Positions 33,906-45,970 of a DNA stretch of 64,000 nucleotides are shown in pieces. Numbering within the stretch: the stretch's first letter is position 1; each line of letters starts with the position of its first letter. A model generated the notes under the pieces. The model made no database searches, was not told where the DNA came from, and saw nothing but the letters and a program-made list of their open reading frames with translations. Origin of the DNA: Tragulus kanchil. Lineage: Eukaryota; Chordata; Mammalia; Artiodactyla; Tragulidae. Made by a program: the position numbers and the translations under genes. The stretch spans positions 67,101,001 to 67,165,000 of the forward strand of contig JAIOJX010000002.1 in the NCBI GenBank assembly GCA_022376925.1, read 5' to 3'.

Positions 33906-34700
33906 CATAAGCGATTGGTTTCTTTTTCTTCTAAAACCAGCACTACTGCTAGTGATCTTAATCACTTAGATGAGTCACTTAGATGAGTCTTGGGTGGCTC
34001 ATCTAAGAAGCCTAGTATATGACCAGTTGTTTTTTATACCAGGACACAGGAAAGACAGTCGTGTCTTAGTAAGCTTGAAAGTAAAGTTTTCATCAATTGA
34101 ATGGATTCAGAAGCACTATTGCTTTCCTCCTTTCTCAGTTGCTCTCCTTTATTTAACTATTAGCCCCTCCAGGCTAGAAGCCAAGTCTCTTTCATCTTCG
34201 TGTACAATCTCCAAAACTTCACTCACACCCTTAAATCCATAGCAAAAAACTCGCTTTGTCTCTGACACTTAGAGAAAGCCTAGAAATATTTGGGTAATTA
34301 CTAAATGAATATAACCCAGGTAAATAAGTTTTAAACAATGCCTGGTGTTATATCATTTAAGCTTATAGTTAAATAGCCTCTATTATAGTGCACTTGTTTA
34401 TAAAATGATCTACGCACATCATTCACACGTCATAAAGCTGCCCCCCTTTTAGTCTGTTATATTGCATTGTGAAAGTTAGCTGCGATATCCCCACTGACAG
34501 TGTTTAGTACAAGTAACTCAGTTCATTGGGAGAGAAAAGAGATTTTAACTGTTACTTGTATTTCATGTATTTGTAGCTCAGTTTGCCATCTTAAAGGAAA
34601 GCTAAACTCATTAACTTTCTTATATGCTACATTTGAAACATTAAAAATTGTCTGTGGGAATAACTAAATAAAGGGGTCCATCTCTGTGAGGAAATGTGAC
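33906..34700. other. Unique sequence, nothing firm
   Basis: Possibly more old L2 around 34130-34330 (CCCCTCCAGGCTAGAAGCC), not certain. The 90-codon frame at 33970-34242 has no family signature. Confidence 0.45.
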
Positions 34701-34701
34701 T

Positions 34702-35017
34702 GTTTTTTTTTTTTTTTTTGGTGGGGGTGGGGCGGGGAGGGAGTGGGGCAGGAGGGCCACCTCTATTGGTCTTTCATTTGTCCTTTTCTTTTCATCCATC
34801 TTTGTTCTTTTGGCCCGTGTGGGCCTCCCATCGTGGTGGCCTCTGTTGTCGCAGAGCACCGGCTGTGGGCGCATGCGCTCCAGAGCTCGGGCTCGGTAAT
34901 TGGACACATCAGTCCAGCCGCTCCACTGCACGTGGGATATTCCCAGGCCAGAGATCGAACTGGCGCCCCTTGCACTGCAAGGCAGTGTCCTTACCCACTG
35001 GACCACCAGGGAAGCCC
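34702..35017 (-). mobile_element. CHR-like tRNA-Glu SINE, recent, with TSD
   Basis: Minus-strand SINE of 316 bp with an intact poly-A tail (T17 on the plus strand). AAATGTGACT at 34692-34701 and 35019-35028 is the TSD. The tail before the A run is a long C-rich tract (34720-34757), making this the longest copy. The 121-126-codon frames across it are chance translations of the SINE. Confidence 0.94.
34720..34757 (+). other. G-rich tract, quadruplex-forming, from the SINE tail
   Basis: GGTGGGGGTGGGGCGGGGAG, then GGAGTGGGGCAGGAGGG on the plus strand: more than four G-runs with 1-4 nt loops. It is the complement of the C-rich 3' end of the SINE. Confidence 0.8.
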
Positions 35018-35028
35018 AAAATGTGACT

Positions 35029-36087
35029 TAATATTAAGAAGAAAATCCTTCATTCCCAAGGATTGATTCTTTGAAAAGAATCCCATATAGTTAAATGTAG
35101 GACACTGAAAGAATTTCACCCAATGACCTCCTCTTTAGCATTTCATTTGACTATTACTTGGAACATTTTTCCTTTACTTTAAGGCTTTCCCTTGAAATTA
35201 CCTATTTCAAGATTCTTACATCAGTGGCAAGAGAATTGTTGGCCAAAGTTAATGCCTTCATTATACAAATAGTCTTTTAAAATTATGTGACTCCTATTTA
35301 AAAGTGGCTTTTTGTGGCCAAGATGGTTTTAGTTTGTGATTGTGAAAGAATGACTTCATGATTTTTAGCACTGAACTTGGTCTGTTTACTCTTTGTCTTG
35401 CAATCTTTGTCTTTTTTCTGAAGTTATTTGAGAAAGATGGAGAATTGTTTTCTTACTTGTTTGTTTAAGGTTGACTTTTTCAGAGAAAAGAGAGATTGTT
35501 GTAGATTACTACTTACATCTTAGAATTTCCATCTTCATTCCACACATTTATGGAGTGCTGACTAGAAGCCAAAAACCAAAAGCACATATGCATTCATCTG
35601 TCTAAGGAACCATTCCTTGTGGGGAAGACATTGCTGGTATTTCCTGATCATTGTAATTAGTGCTGTTAAGGGTAAGCGGAAGGGACTTCCAAAGCCCTGA
35701 GGCTTATCTAACTCCACATTGAAGAGAGTAGCTTCCTTTCTGGGTGGTTGGCCCAGTCCTTAGAAGAAAAGTGGAAGCCTCCAGGGAAATAGAGTAGTAA
35801 AATAGATAAGATGGATAGGCTGTTAATGAGAAAGGAGTCTATGACACCACAAGAATTTCTGTCTGCCTTCTAAGGAGAGTGCAAATAATGGACTAATAAC
35901 AGATGAGGCAGGTGAAAAGAATATGGTTAAATTATAAGATTTGCCATCTTCCATCTCCAATATTCTATGAACTATAAATACCAAAGAGAGTAGTCCTCAT
36001 TTTCTGAGTAGGGCAAGACATTATAAAAAAAGGAAAGAAGTTAAGAATTGCTTCATACGCTAAAAATATGGATAGACACATAGGCAG
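35029..36087. other. Unique sequence, nothing recognised
   Basis: Bases from 35467 recur in duplication 12. No repeat or gene is supported. Confidence 0.5.
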
Positions 36088-36235
36088 GCTTTTATTTTTG
36101 GGTAGATTTTTCATCACAAGGTCGATTTCTGAGCTTGTGATTGGCTTGTTCATAGTTTCTATTTCTTCCTGTTGAGTCTTGGGAGATTAATCTTCTCTAA
36201 GAAACTGTCCATTTCTTCCAGGTTGTCAGGAGAGA
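36088..36235 (-). mobile_element. L1 ORF2 internal fragment
   Basis: GGCTTTTATTTTTGGGTAGA, then TTTTTCATCACAAGGTCGAT, then TTTCTATTTCTTCCTGTTGA aligns with 43578-43720 of the large L1 here. Neither end of an L1 is present. The minus frame at 35965-36153 carries NKPITSSEIDLVMKNLPKNK, a recognisable ORF2 block. Duplicate at 37177-37325. Confidence 0.85.
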
Positions 36236-37176
36236 GCAGTTAAGAGTCTCAGACAGTCCAGATGGAGGAAAACGTAAGTGAACAAGTTGAGGAGACAGTG
36301 GTAGAGATAGAAGGAAAAGGAGAGATTAAGAAAGACAAATTAAGGTTAATAAAGACATACACATGTACAGACACACATCAGATATAAACTGTGAGAAACA
36401 TATGACATGAGACAATTTGTCAATAGATGAATGGTTAGAATGTCTCTCTCCACACATACAAACACTTTCTTATCCATGAAAAGAAGGAAATATTGCTAAT
36501 TGTGACAGCATTGATCACCTGGAGGTTTCTAGTCTAAATCGACAAAAATACAGTGAAAGGTTGACTTTTCAGAGAAGAGAGATTGTTGTAGATTACTACT
36601 TACATCTTAGAATTTCCATCTTCATTCCACACATTTATGGAGTGCTGACTAGAAGCCAAAAACCAAAAGCACATATGCATTCATCTGTCTAAGGAACCAT
36701 TCCTTGTGGGGAAGACATTGCTGGTATTTCCTGATCATTGTAATTAGTGCTGTTAAGGGTAAGCGGAAGGGACTTCCAAAGCCCTGAGGCTTATCTAACT
36801 CCACATTGAAGAGAGTAGCTTCCTTTCTGGGTGGTTGGCCCAGTCCTTAGAAGAAAAGTGGAAGCCTCCAGGGAAATAGAGTAGTAAAATAGATAAGATG
36901 GATAGGCTGTTAATGAGAAAGGAGTCTATGACACCACAAGAATTTCTGTCTGCCTTCTAAGGAGAGTGCAAATAATGGACTAATAACAGATGAGGCAGGT
37001 GAAAAGAATATGGTTAAATTATAAGATTTGCCATCTTCCATCTCCAATATTCTATGAACTATAAATACCAAAGAGAGTAGTCCTCATTTTCTGAGTAGGG
37101 CAAGACATTATAAAAAAAGGAAAGAAGTTAAGAATTGCTTCATACGCTAAAAATATGGATAGACACATAGGCAGGC

Positions 37177-37325
37177 TTTTATTTTTGGGTAGATTTTTCA
37201 TCACAAGGTCGATTTCTGAGCTTGTGATTGGCTTGTTCATAGTTTCTATTTCTTCCTGTTGAGTCTTGGGAGATTAATCTTCTCTAAGAAACTGTCCATT
37301 TCTTCCAGGTTGTCAGGAGAGAGCA
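37177..37325 (-). mobile_element. L1 ORF2 internal fragment (duplicate copy)
   Basis: Same insertion as 36088-36235, repeated by duplication 12. Confidence 0.85.
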
Positions 37326-37497
37326 GTTAAGAGTCTCAGACAGTCCAGATGGAGGAAAACGTAAGTGAACAAGTTGAGGAGACAGTGGTAGAGATAGAAG
37401 GAAAAGGAGAGATTAAGAAAGACAAATTAAGGTTAATAAAGACATACACATGTACAGACACACATCAGATATAAACTGTGAGAAACATATGACATGA

Positions 37498-37677
37498 GAC
37501 AATTTGTCAATAGATGAATGGTTAGAATGTCTCTCTCTCGCACACATACAAACACTTTCTTATCCATGAAAAAGAAGGAAATATTGCTAATTGTGACAGC
37601 ATTGATCACCTGGAGGGCATTATGCTAAGTGACATAAATCAGACAGAGAAAGATGAACACTGTATGTCACTCATATG
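37498..37677 (+). mobile_element. Old L1, left arm (outer layer of the nest)
   Basis: TGTCAATAGATGAATGG, then AAAAAGAAGGAAATATTGCT, then CCTGGAGGGCATTATGCTAA, then TCAGACAGAGAAAGATGAAC, then TCACTCATATG: the end of ORF2 and start of the 3' UTR of an old plus-strand L1. It stops at 37677 where a BovB tail begins and resumes at 51091. A partial copy lies at 36411-36525. Confidence 0.8.
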
Positions 37678-38357
37678 TTGTTGTTCAGTTACTAAGTCAT
37701 GTCTGACTAGTTGCAGCCTCATGGACTGCAGAAGGCTAGGCTCCTCTTGTCCGCCACTGTCTCCTAGAGTTTGTTCAGATTCATGGTCAGTGAGTCAGTG
37801 GTTCTATCTAATCATTTCATCTCATCCTCTGCCACCCCCTTCTCCATTTGCCTTCAGTCTTTCCCAGCATCAGGGTCTTTTCCAAATAGTCAGGAATTCA
37901 CATTAGATGGACAAAGTATTGGAGCTTCAGCTTGAGCAGCAGTCCTTCCAATAAATATTCAGGGTTGATTTCCTTTAGGACTGACTGGTTGGATTTCCTT
38001 GCAGTCCAAGAGACTCTGAAGAGTCTTCCTCAGCACCACAATTCAAAAGGATCAATTCTTTGGCACTCAACCTACTTTATGAACAAATTCTCACAACTGT
38101 GCATGACTACTGGTAAAACCATAGTTTTGCCTCTGTAGACCTTTGTCAGGAAAACGATGTCTCTGCTTTTTAATACACTGTCTAGATTTGTCATAACTTT
38201 CCTTTCATGGAGCAATCATCTTTAATTTCATGTTTGCAGTCACTATCCACAGTGATTTTGAAGCCCAGGAAAAGTGTCATTGCTTCCACTTTTTCCCCTC
38301 ATATTTGCCATGAAGTGATGGAAATGGATGCCATCATCTTAGTTTTTTTGAATTTTG
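37678..38357 (-). mobile_element. BovB, 3' arm (second layer of the nest)
   Basis: Starts TTGTTGTTCAGTTACTAAGT, the reverse complement of the BovB 3' end, and runs through the region after the RT. It is cut at TTGAATTTTG (38348-38357), where an L1 poly-A-side end begins. The same BovB resumes at 48790. Duplicate at 38782-39461. Confidence 0.92.
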
Positions 38358-38746
38358 AGATTTTTAAAAATTTTTATTTATTGGGGTATAGTTGATTTAT
38401 AATGCTGCATTAGTTTCAGGTGTACAGCAAAGTTATTGTTATATGTCTTTTGCAGAGTTTTGTTGTTTACAGCTATACATAATCCCAAATCAGTCATAGG
38501 TATTTCCCTTCCCTCACCTGAGTCCCCCTCCCCAAACCCCCGTCCAACCCCTCCAGGTTGTTGCATAGCCCCCATGTAAATTCCCTTAGTCTTACAGCAT
38601 ATTCACAATAGGTGTCTCTTTTACATATGATAGTGTAGGTTTCCATGTTACTCTATCCATACCTTACACCCAATCTTCCCTCCCCACAGTGTTCATAGGT
38701 CTGTTCTTTATGTCTGTCCCCCCATTGCTGCTCTCTGTGTGTATTT
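38358..38746 (-). mobile_element. L1 3' UTR (duplicate copy)
   Basis: Artefactual repeat of 39462-39855: TTATTGGGGTATAGTTGATT, then TTAGTTTCAGGTGTACAGCA, then the C-rich stretch. Confidence 0.9.
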
Positions 38747-38781
38747 ATCAGACAGAGAAAGATGAACACTGTATGTCACTC

Positions 38782-39461
38782 TGTTGTTCAGTTACTAAGT
38801 CATGTCTGACTAGTTGCAGCCTCATGGACTGCAGAAGGCTAGGCTCCTCTTGTCCGCCACTGTCTCCTAGAGTTTGTTCAGATTCATGGTCAGTGAGTCA
38901 GTGGTTCTATCTAATCATTTCATCTCATCCTCTGCCACCCCCTTCTCCATTTGCCTTCAGTCTTTCCCAGCATCAGGGTCTTTTCCAAATAGTCAGGAAT
39001 TCACATTAGATGGACAAAGTATTGGAGCTTCAGCTTGAGCAGCAGTCCTTCCAATAAATATTCAGGGTTGATTTCCTTTAGGACTGACTGGTTGGATTTC
39101 CTTGCAGTCCAAGAGACTCTGAAGAGTCTTCCTCAGCACCACAATTCAAAAGGATCAATTCTTTGGCACTCAACCTACTTTATGAACAAATTCTCACAAC
39201 TGTGCATGACTACTGGTAAAACCATAGTTTTGCCTCTGTAGACCTTTGTCAGGAAAACGATGTCTCTGCTTTTTAATACACTGTCTAGATTTGTCATAAC
39301 TTTCCTTCCAAGGAGCAAGCATCTATTAATTTCATGGCTGCAGTCACTATCCACAGTGATTTTGAAGCCCAGGAAAAGTGTCATTGCTTCCACTTTTTCC
39401 CCTCATATTTGCCATGAAGTGATGGAAATGGATGCCATCATCTTAGTTTTTTTGAATTTTG
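38782..39461 (-). mobile_element. BovB 3' arm (duplicate copy)
   Basis: Repeats 37678-38357, here joined to the real continuation of the L1. The minus frame 39175-39393 shows AMTLFLGFKITVDSDCSHEI, then RCLLLGRKVMTNLDSVLKSR, a diagnostic BovB block after the RT. Confidence 0.92.
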
Positions 39462-40910
39462 AGATTTTTAAAAATTTTTATTTATTGGGGTATAGTTGAT
39501 TTATAATGCTGCATTAGTTTCAGGTGTACAGCAAAGTTATTGTTATATGTCTTTTGCAGAGTTTTGTTGTTTACAGCTATACATAATCCCAAATCAGTCA
39601 TAGGTATTTCCCTTCCCTCACCTGAGTCCCCCTCCCCAAACCCCCGTCCAACCCCTCCAGGTTGTTGCATAGCCCCCATGTAAATTCCCTTAGTCTTACA
39701 GCATATTCACAATAGGTGTCTCTTTTACATATGATAGTGTAGGTTTCCATGTTACTCTATCCATACCTTACACCCAATCTTCCCTCCCCACAGTGTTCAT
39801 AGGTCTGTTCTTTATGTCTGTCCCCCCATTGCTGCTCTCTGTGTGTATTTATCAGTACCATTTTTCTAGATTCCATATATATGTGTTAGTATACTGTATT
39901 TGTCTTTTTCTTTTTGACTTACTTCACCTTGTATAATAGGTTCTAAATTTATCCACCTCATTAAGACTGATTCTTCTGCATTTCTCTTTATGACTGAGAA
40001 ATATTCCATTGTATATATGTACCATAGCTTCTTTATGCATTCATTTGTTGATGGACATCTAGGTTGTTTCCATGTACTAGCTATATTGTAAAGAGTGCTG
40101 CAGTGAACATTGGGATGCATGTGTCTCTTTCAGTTTTGATTTCATTGAGGTATATGCCTAATAGTGGGATTGTTGGGACATATGGTGCTTCTAAGTTCTT
40201 TCAGGAATCTCCATATTGTCTTCTATAGTGGCTATTTCAATTTACATTCCTACTGGCAATGCAATAATGTTCCCTTGTCTCCACATCCTCATTTATTGTC
40301 CATAGATTTTTTGATGATGGTGTGAGGTGATATCTCATTGTAGTTTTGATTTGCATCTCTCTGATAAGGAGTGACATTGAACTTTTTTTTCATGTGTTTT
40401 TTGGCCATCTATGTCTTCTTTGGAGAGGAGTCTGTCTAAGTCTTTTGCCCATTTTTTGATTAGTTTATTAGTTTATTTTTTCGGCATTGAGTTGTCTGAA
40501 GTGTTTGTATATCCTGGAAATTAATTATTTGTCGATTGTTTCATTTGCTATTATTTTCTTCCGTTCTGAGGGTTGTCGTTTCTCCTTGTTTATGGTTTAT
40601 TTTGCTGTGCAAATGCTTTTAAGTTTCATTAGGTCACACTTGTTTATTTTTGTTTTTATTTCCATTACTCTAGAGGACGCAGAAGATCCTGCTTTGATTT
40701 ATGTCATTGAGTGTTTTGTCTATGGTGTCCTCTAAGAGTTTTATGGTTTCTATTTTTACATTTAGATCTTTGATCCATTTTGAGTTTATGTTTGTGTATG
40801 GTGTTAAGGAGTGTTCCAAGTTCATTTTTTCACATGTAGCTATCCAGTTTTCCCAGCACCATTTATTGAAGAGGCTGTCTTTGCCCCATTGTATATTTTT
40901 GCCTCCTTTG

Positions 40911-41228
40911 TCAAAGATAAGGTACCCTTAGGTGTGTGGGTTTATCTCCAAGCACTCTGTCTTGTTCCATTGGTCTATATTTAATAGTTTTAGGCCAATA
41001 CCATACAGTTTTGATGACTGTTGCTTTGTAGTATAGTCTGAAGATAGGGAAATTGATCCCTCCAGCTCCATTCTTCTTCCTCAGGATTGCTTTGGCTATT
41101 TGGGGTCTTTTGTGTTTCCATATGAACTGTGTCATTTTTTGGTCTAGTTTTGCGAAGAATGCCATTGGTAACTTGTTAGGAATCACACTGAATCTATAGA
41201 TGATATTTGGTAGCATGGTCATTTTCAC
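40911..41228 (-). pseudogene. Longest intact L1 ORF2 segment after the RT
   Basis: 105-codon open stretch with the conserved ORF2 block ending [15 protein letters not shown], followed by a frameshift. It shows how far the local frame survives. It is part of the ORF2 pseudogene, not a separate gene. An altered second copy of its first half is at 42051-42302. Confidence 0.85.
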
Positions 41229-43144
41229 AATATTGTTTCTTCCATCCCAGGAACATGGGATATCTCTCCATCTGTTTAGGTTGTCTTTGATTTTTTCATC
41301 AGTGTATTACAATTTTCTGTGTACAATTCTTTAGTCTCTTTAGATAAGTTTATTCCTAGATATTTTATTCTTTTAGTTGCTATGGTGAATGGAATTGAAT
41401 CCTTGGTTTCTCTTTCTGATTTTTCATTGTTTGTATATAGGAATGCGAGTGATTTTTGTGCGTTGATTTTGTATCCTGCAACTTCGCTAAATTTGCTGAT
41501 TAGCTATAGTAATTTTCTAATTGTGTCTTTAGGATTTCCCATGTATCGCATCATGTCATCTGCAAACAGTGAGGGTTTTACTTTTTCTTTTCCGATCTGA
41601 ATTCCCTTTATTTCTTTTTCTTCTCTAATTGCCGTGGTTAAAACTTCCAGGGCTATGTTGAATAATACTGGTGAAAGTGGGCACCCTTGTCTTGTTCCTG
41701 ATCTTAGAGAGAATGTTTTTTACCATTGAGAATAATGTTTTCTGTGGGCTTATCATATATGGCTTTCACTGTGTTGAGGTAGGTTCCTTCTATGCTGATT
41801 TTTTGAAGAGTTTTTATCATAAATGGGTGTTGGATTTTGTCAAAGGATTTTTCTGTATCTATTGAGATTATCATATGGTTTTTGTCTTTCAATTTGTTGA
41901 TATGGTGTATCACACTGATCGATTTGTGGATAATGAAGAATTCTTGCATACCTGGGATAAACCAAACTTGATCATGGTGTATGAGCTTTTCGATGTGTTG
42001 TTGAATTTCATTTACTAGAATTTTGTTGAGGATTTTTGCATCTAAATTCATCAGTGACATTGGCCTTTATTCCTTGTTCCCAGATTGTTTTTTTTGGCTA
42101 TTTGTGAGTTGTCTGAAGATAGGGAAATTGATCCTCCAGCTCCATTCTTCTTCCTCAGGATTGCTTTGGCTATTTGGGGTCTTTTGTGTTTCCATATGAA
42201 CTGTGTCATTTTTTGGTCTAGTTTTGCGAAGAATGCCATTGGTAACTTGTTAGGAATCACACTGAATCTATAGATGATATTTGGTAGCATGGTCATTTTC
42301 ACAATATTGTTTCTTCCATCCCAGGAACATGGGATATCTCTCCATCTGTTTAGGTTGTCTTTGATTTTTTCATCAGTGTATTACAATTTTCTGTGTACAA
42401 TTCTTTAGTCTCTTTAGATAAGTTTATTCCTAGATATTTTATTCTTTTAGTTGCTATGGTGAATGGAATTGAATCCTTGGTTTCTCTTTCTGATTTTTCA
42501 TTGTTTGTATATAGGAATGCGAGTGATTTTTGTGCGTTGATTTTGTATCCTGCAACTTCGCTAAATTTGCTGATTAGCTATAGTAATTTTCTAATTGTGT
42601 CTTTAGGATTTCCCATGTATCGCATCATGTCATCTGCAAACAGTGAGGGTTTTACTTTTTCTTTTCCGATCTGAATTCCCTTTATTTCTTTTCTTCTCTA
42701 ATTGCCGTGGTTAAAACTTCCAGGGCTATGTTGAATAATACTGGTGAAAGTGGGCACCCTTGTCTTGTTCCTGATCTTAGAGAGAATGTTTTTTACCATT
42801 GAGAATAATGTTTTCTGTGGGCTTATCATATATGGCTTTCACTGTGTTGAGGTAGGTTCCTTCTATGCTGATTTTTTGAAGAGTTTTTATCATAAATGGG
42901 TGTTGGATTTTGTCAAAGGATTTTTCTGTATCTATTGAGATTATCATATGGTTTTTGTCTTTCAATTTGTTGATATGGTGTATCACACTGATCGATTTGT
43001 GGATAATGAAGAATTCTTGCATACCTGGGATAAACCAAACTTGATCATGGTGTATGAGCTTTTCGATGTGTTGTTGAATTTCATTTACTAGAATTTTGTT
43101 GAGGATTTTTGCATCTAAATTCATCAGTGACATTGGCCTTTATT
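41036..43144. repeat. Artefactual direct duplication 14 (period about 1074)
   Basis: Copies at 41036-42072 and 42111-43144 with a 38-bp unmatched spacer (42073-42110). Differences: GATCCCTCC against GATCCTCC, CTTTTTCTTC against CTTTTCTTC. It doubles the L1 RT core, including FADD, inside one ORF2. Confidence 0.94.
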
Positions 43145-43236
43145 CTTTTTTTGTGTTGTCTTTGCCTGGTTTTGGTATCAGGGTGATGGTGGCCTAATAG
43201 AATGTGTTCAAAAGTGTTTCTTCCTGTGCAATTTTT

Positions 43237-43489
43237 AAAAAAATTTTGCCCTCTTTTTATTAATTTTTTATTCATTTTCATCCATCCGTATTCTTTGACC
43301 TGTGTGGGCCTCCCATCACAGTAGCCTCTCTTGTTGCAGAGCACATGCACTCCAGAGTGCTGCCTCGTAATTGGACACACTGGTCCAGTCACTCCGTGAC
43401 ATGTGGGATCTTCCTGGGCCAGGGATCGAACCAACACCCCTTGCACTGCAACGTGGACTCTTACCCACTAGACCACCAGGGAAGCCCTG
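43237..43489 (-). mobile_element. CHR-like SINE nested in the L1 (fourth layer)
   Basis: Minus-strand SINE of about 253 bp, head complement GACCACCAGGGAAGCCC at its right end. TSD GTGCAATTTTT is at 43226-43236 and 43490-43500, interrupting L1 ORF2. About 25 bp are missing around the region after the B box (CTCCAGAGTGCTGCCTCGTA). The 121-codon minus frame 43081-43446 is a chance SINE/L1 fusion. Confidence 0.93.
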
Positions 43490-45049
43490 GTGCAATTTTT
43501 TGAAAGAGTTTTAGAAGGATAGGCATCAACTCTTCTTTAAGTGTTTGGTAGAATTCACCTGCGAAGCCATCTGGCCCTGGGCTTTTATTTTTGGGTAGAC
43601 TTTTGATCACAGATTCGATTTCTGAACTTGTAATTGGGTTGTTTATGATTTCTGTTTCTTCCTGGTTTTGTCTTGGGAGATTGAACTACTCTTAATAGTC
43701 TGTGAATTTCTTCCAGGCTGTCCAGTTTATTGCCACATAGTTGTTCATAATAGTCTCTTATAATCCTTTATATTTCTGTATTGTCTGTTGCAACCTCTCC
43801 TTTTTCATTTCTGATTTTGTTGACTTGATTCTTCTCTCTGTTTTTCTTGATGATTCTAGCTAGAGGTTTGTCAATTTTGTTTATTTTTTCAAAGCGCCAG
43901 CTTTTGGTTTTATTAATCTTTACTATCGTTTCATTCATATCTTTTCAATTTATTTCTACTCTGATCTTTATGATTTCTCTTCTGCTAATTTTAGGGATCC
44001 TTTGTTCTTCTTTTTCCAATTGTTTCAAGTGTAATTTAGGTTTTCTTTTTGGTGTTTTTCTTGTTCCTTGAGGTGGAATTCTATTGCTGTAAGCTTCCCC
44101 GTTAGCATTGCTTTTGCTGTGTCCCATAAGTTTTGAGTTGATGTGTTTTTGTTGTCATTTTCTTCTAGGAATTTTTTTATTTCCCTTTTGATTTGTTCAA
44201 TAATCTGTTTGTTCTTAAGAAATGTATTTTTTAATCTCCATGTGTTTGTTTTTTTTTATTTTTATTTTTTTCTTGAATTGATATCTAGTTTCACAGCATT
44301 GTGGTCAGAAAACATGACTGATATAATTTCAATTTTCTTAAATTTACTGATGTTTTATTTGTGGCCCAGGATGTGATCTATCCTGGAGAATGTTCCATGT
44401 GTGCTTGAGAAGAAAGTGTTTTCCTCAGTGTTTGGGTGGAAGGTACTAAAGATATCAATGAGATCTATCTCCTCTAATGTATCATTTAAGGCTTGTGTTT
44501 CCCTATTAATTTTCTGTTTTGATGTTTGGTCCATTGGTGTAAGAGGGGTGTTAAAGTCTCCTACTATTACTGTGTTACGGTCGATTTCTTCTTTTTATGT
44601 CTGAAAGTGTTTGTCTTATGTATTGAAGTGTTCCTAGGTTGAATGTATAGATATTTATGATTGTTATGACCTCCTCTTAGATTGATCCCTTGATCATTAT
44701 GTAGTGTCCTGACTTGTCTCTTATAATCTTTATTTTAAGGTCTATTTTGTCTGATATGAGGATTGCTGCTCTGGCTTTCTTTTGATCTCCATTTGAATGG
44801 AATATATTTTTCCATCCTCTCAATTTCAGTCTAGGTGTATCGTTAGGTCTGAAGTGGGTTTCTTGTAAACAGCATGCATATGGGTCTTGTTTTTGTATCC
44901 ATTCAGCCAGTCTGTCTTTTGGTTGGAGCATTTGGTCCATTTACATTTAAAGTGATTATTGATACAAATGTTCCCATTGTCATCTTCTTAAATGTTTGGG
45001 GTTTGTTTTGTAGAGCTTTTCCTACTCATATTTATTAGCTATGTAAGTC

Positions 45050-45970
45050 CCTTTGAAAATTTTTGTAAGACCAGTTTGGGTTACAAAATTCTTTTAGCTT
45101 TTGCTTGTCTGTAAAGCTTTTGATTTCTCCATCAATTTTAAATGAAATCCTGGTAGAGTATTCTTGGTTGTTGATTTTTCTCTTTCAGAAGTAAATGTGT
45201 CTTGCCATTCCCTTCTGGCCTGCAGGGTTTCTGTGGAAAGATCAGTAGTTAAATGTATGGGGTTTCCTTTATATGGTTATTTGTTGTTTGTTCCTAGCTG
45301 CTTTAAGTATTCTGTCTTTATTCTGTCTTTATATTTAGTCTGTGTTAGCTTGATTAGAATGTGCCTTGGTGTGTTTCTTCTGGGGTTTCTCCTGTATGGA
45401 ACTCTTTGTGCCTCTTGGACTTGGTTGACTATTTCCTTTCCCATACTGGGGAAGTTTTCAACTATAATCTCTTCAAGAATTTTTTCATAGCCTTTCTTTC
45501 CCTCTTCTGCTTCTGAGACCCCTATAATTCTAATGTTCGTGCATTTGATATTGCCCCATAGGTCTCTTATGCTGTCCTCAGTTCTTGTGATTCTTTGTGT
45601 TTTGTTCTGTTCTTCAGCAGTTATTTCCACCATTCTGTCTTCCAACTCACTTATCCATTCTTCTGCCTCAGATACTCTACTATTGAGTCCTTCTATAGTA
45701 TTTTTAGGTTCAGCAATTGAGTTGTTTGTCTCTGTTTATTTTTAATTTCTTGTATGTCTTATCTCAGTGTGGTGAATTCCTGTAATATTCTGTTTTTGGA
45801 GTTTTGGATCCTTGTCAGTATCTCTCTTCAGGATTCTCTTTCAGATAGTTTGTCTAATGCCTCTTCTTGCACTTGGATCTGTGTGTCTGTAATTTGTTCT
45901 TTCATTTGTGCAGTGTTTCTGTCTTTTCATCATTACTGTTAATTTTTCATTTTTTGTACTTGAGTTCCCC
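45050..45970 (-). pseudogene. ORF1: L1 ORF1 pseudogene
   Basis: The best frame, 45277-45645, has NIRIIGVSEAEEGKKGYEKI, then LEEIIVENFPSMGKEIVNQV, then RRNTPRHILIKLTQTKYKDR: the RRM and carboxy-terminal domains of the L1 RNA-binding protein ORF1p. The coiled-coil amino part lies at about 45650-45970, with stops. The boundaries 45050 and 45970 are estimates. ORF1p coats L1 RNA in cytoplasmic particles; this copy is broken. A second artefactual copy lies at 46416-47100. Confidence 0.88.

Larger units (their letters stand above)
35467..37617. repeat. Artefactual direct duplication 12 (period about 1090)
   Basis: Copies at 35467-36525 and 36557-37617 with a 31-bp unmatched spacer (36526-36556). 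The start of copy 2 is damaged (GACTTTTCAGAGAAGAGAG against GACTTTTTCAGAGAAAAGAG). At the end, TCTCTCCACAC faces TCTCTCTCGCACAC. Confidence 0.93.
37638..39855. repeat. Artefactual direct duplication 13 (period 1104-1109)
   Basis: Copies at 37638-38746 and 38747-39855, abutting. The start of copy 2 lacks 7 bp (GTCACTCTGTTG against GTCACTCATATGTTGTTG). Copy 1 has an error cluster at 38205-38240 (ATGGAGCAATCATCTTTAAT against CAAGGAGCAAGCATCTATTA). The unit spans the old-L1/BovB/L1 junctions. Confidence 0.93.
39866..44983 (-). pseudogene. ORF2: L1 ORF2 pseudogene (endonuclease and reverse transcriptase)
   Basis: Start at 44983 (MTMGTFVSIITLNVNGPNAP). The endonuclease frame at 44677-44940 has RLAEWIQKQDPYACCLQETH with the ETHF residue block, then GHYIMIKGSI. 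The RT block at 41704-42060 (repeated 42777-43133) has [20 protein letters not shown] and [16 protein letters not shown]. The catalytic FADD is encoded at 41555-41566 and again at 42629-42640 (minus). A later block is [20 protein letters not shown], then [20 protein letters not shown] (40911-41228). The carboxy end at 39866-40120 has WIYTMEY-like IYTMEYFSVIKRNAEESVLM. Stops and frameshifts break it throughout. A SINE sits at 43237-43489, and duplication 14 adds a false RT repeat. Confidence 0.93.

Noticed and set aside
34641..35066. Frames of 121-126 codons on both strands as a gene
   Set aside because: They lie across a SINE with TSD and poly-A tail; open frames on both strands reflect the GC-rich SINE.
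41704..43133. Double reverse-transcriptase domain in one L1 ORF2
   Set aside because: The second RT core is the false copy made by duplication 14, with a 38-bp nonsense spacer between.
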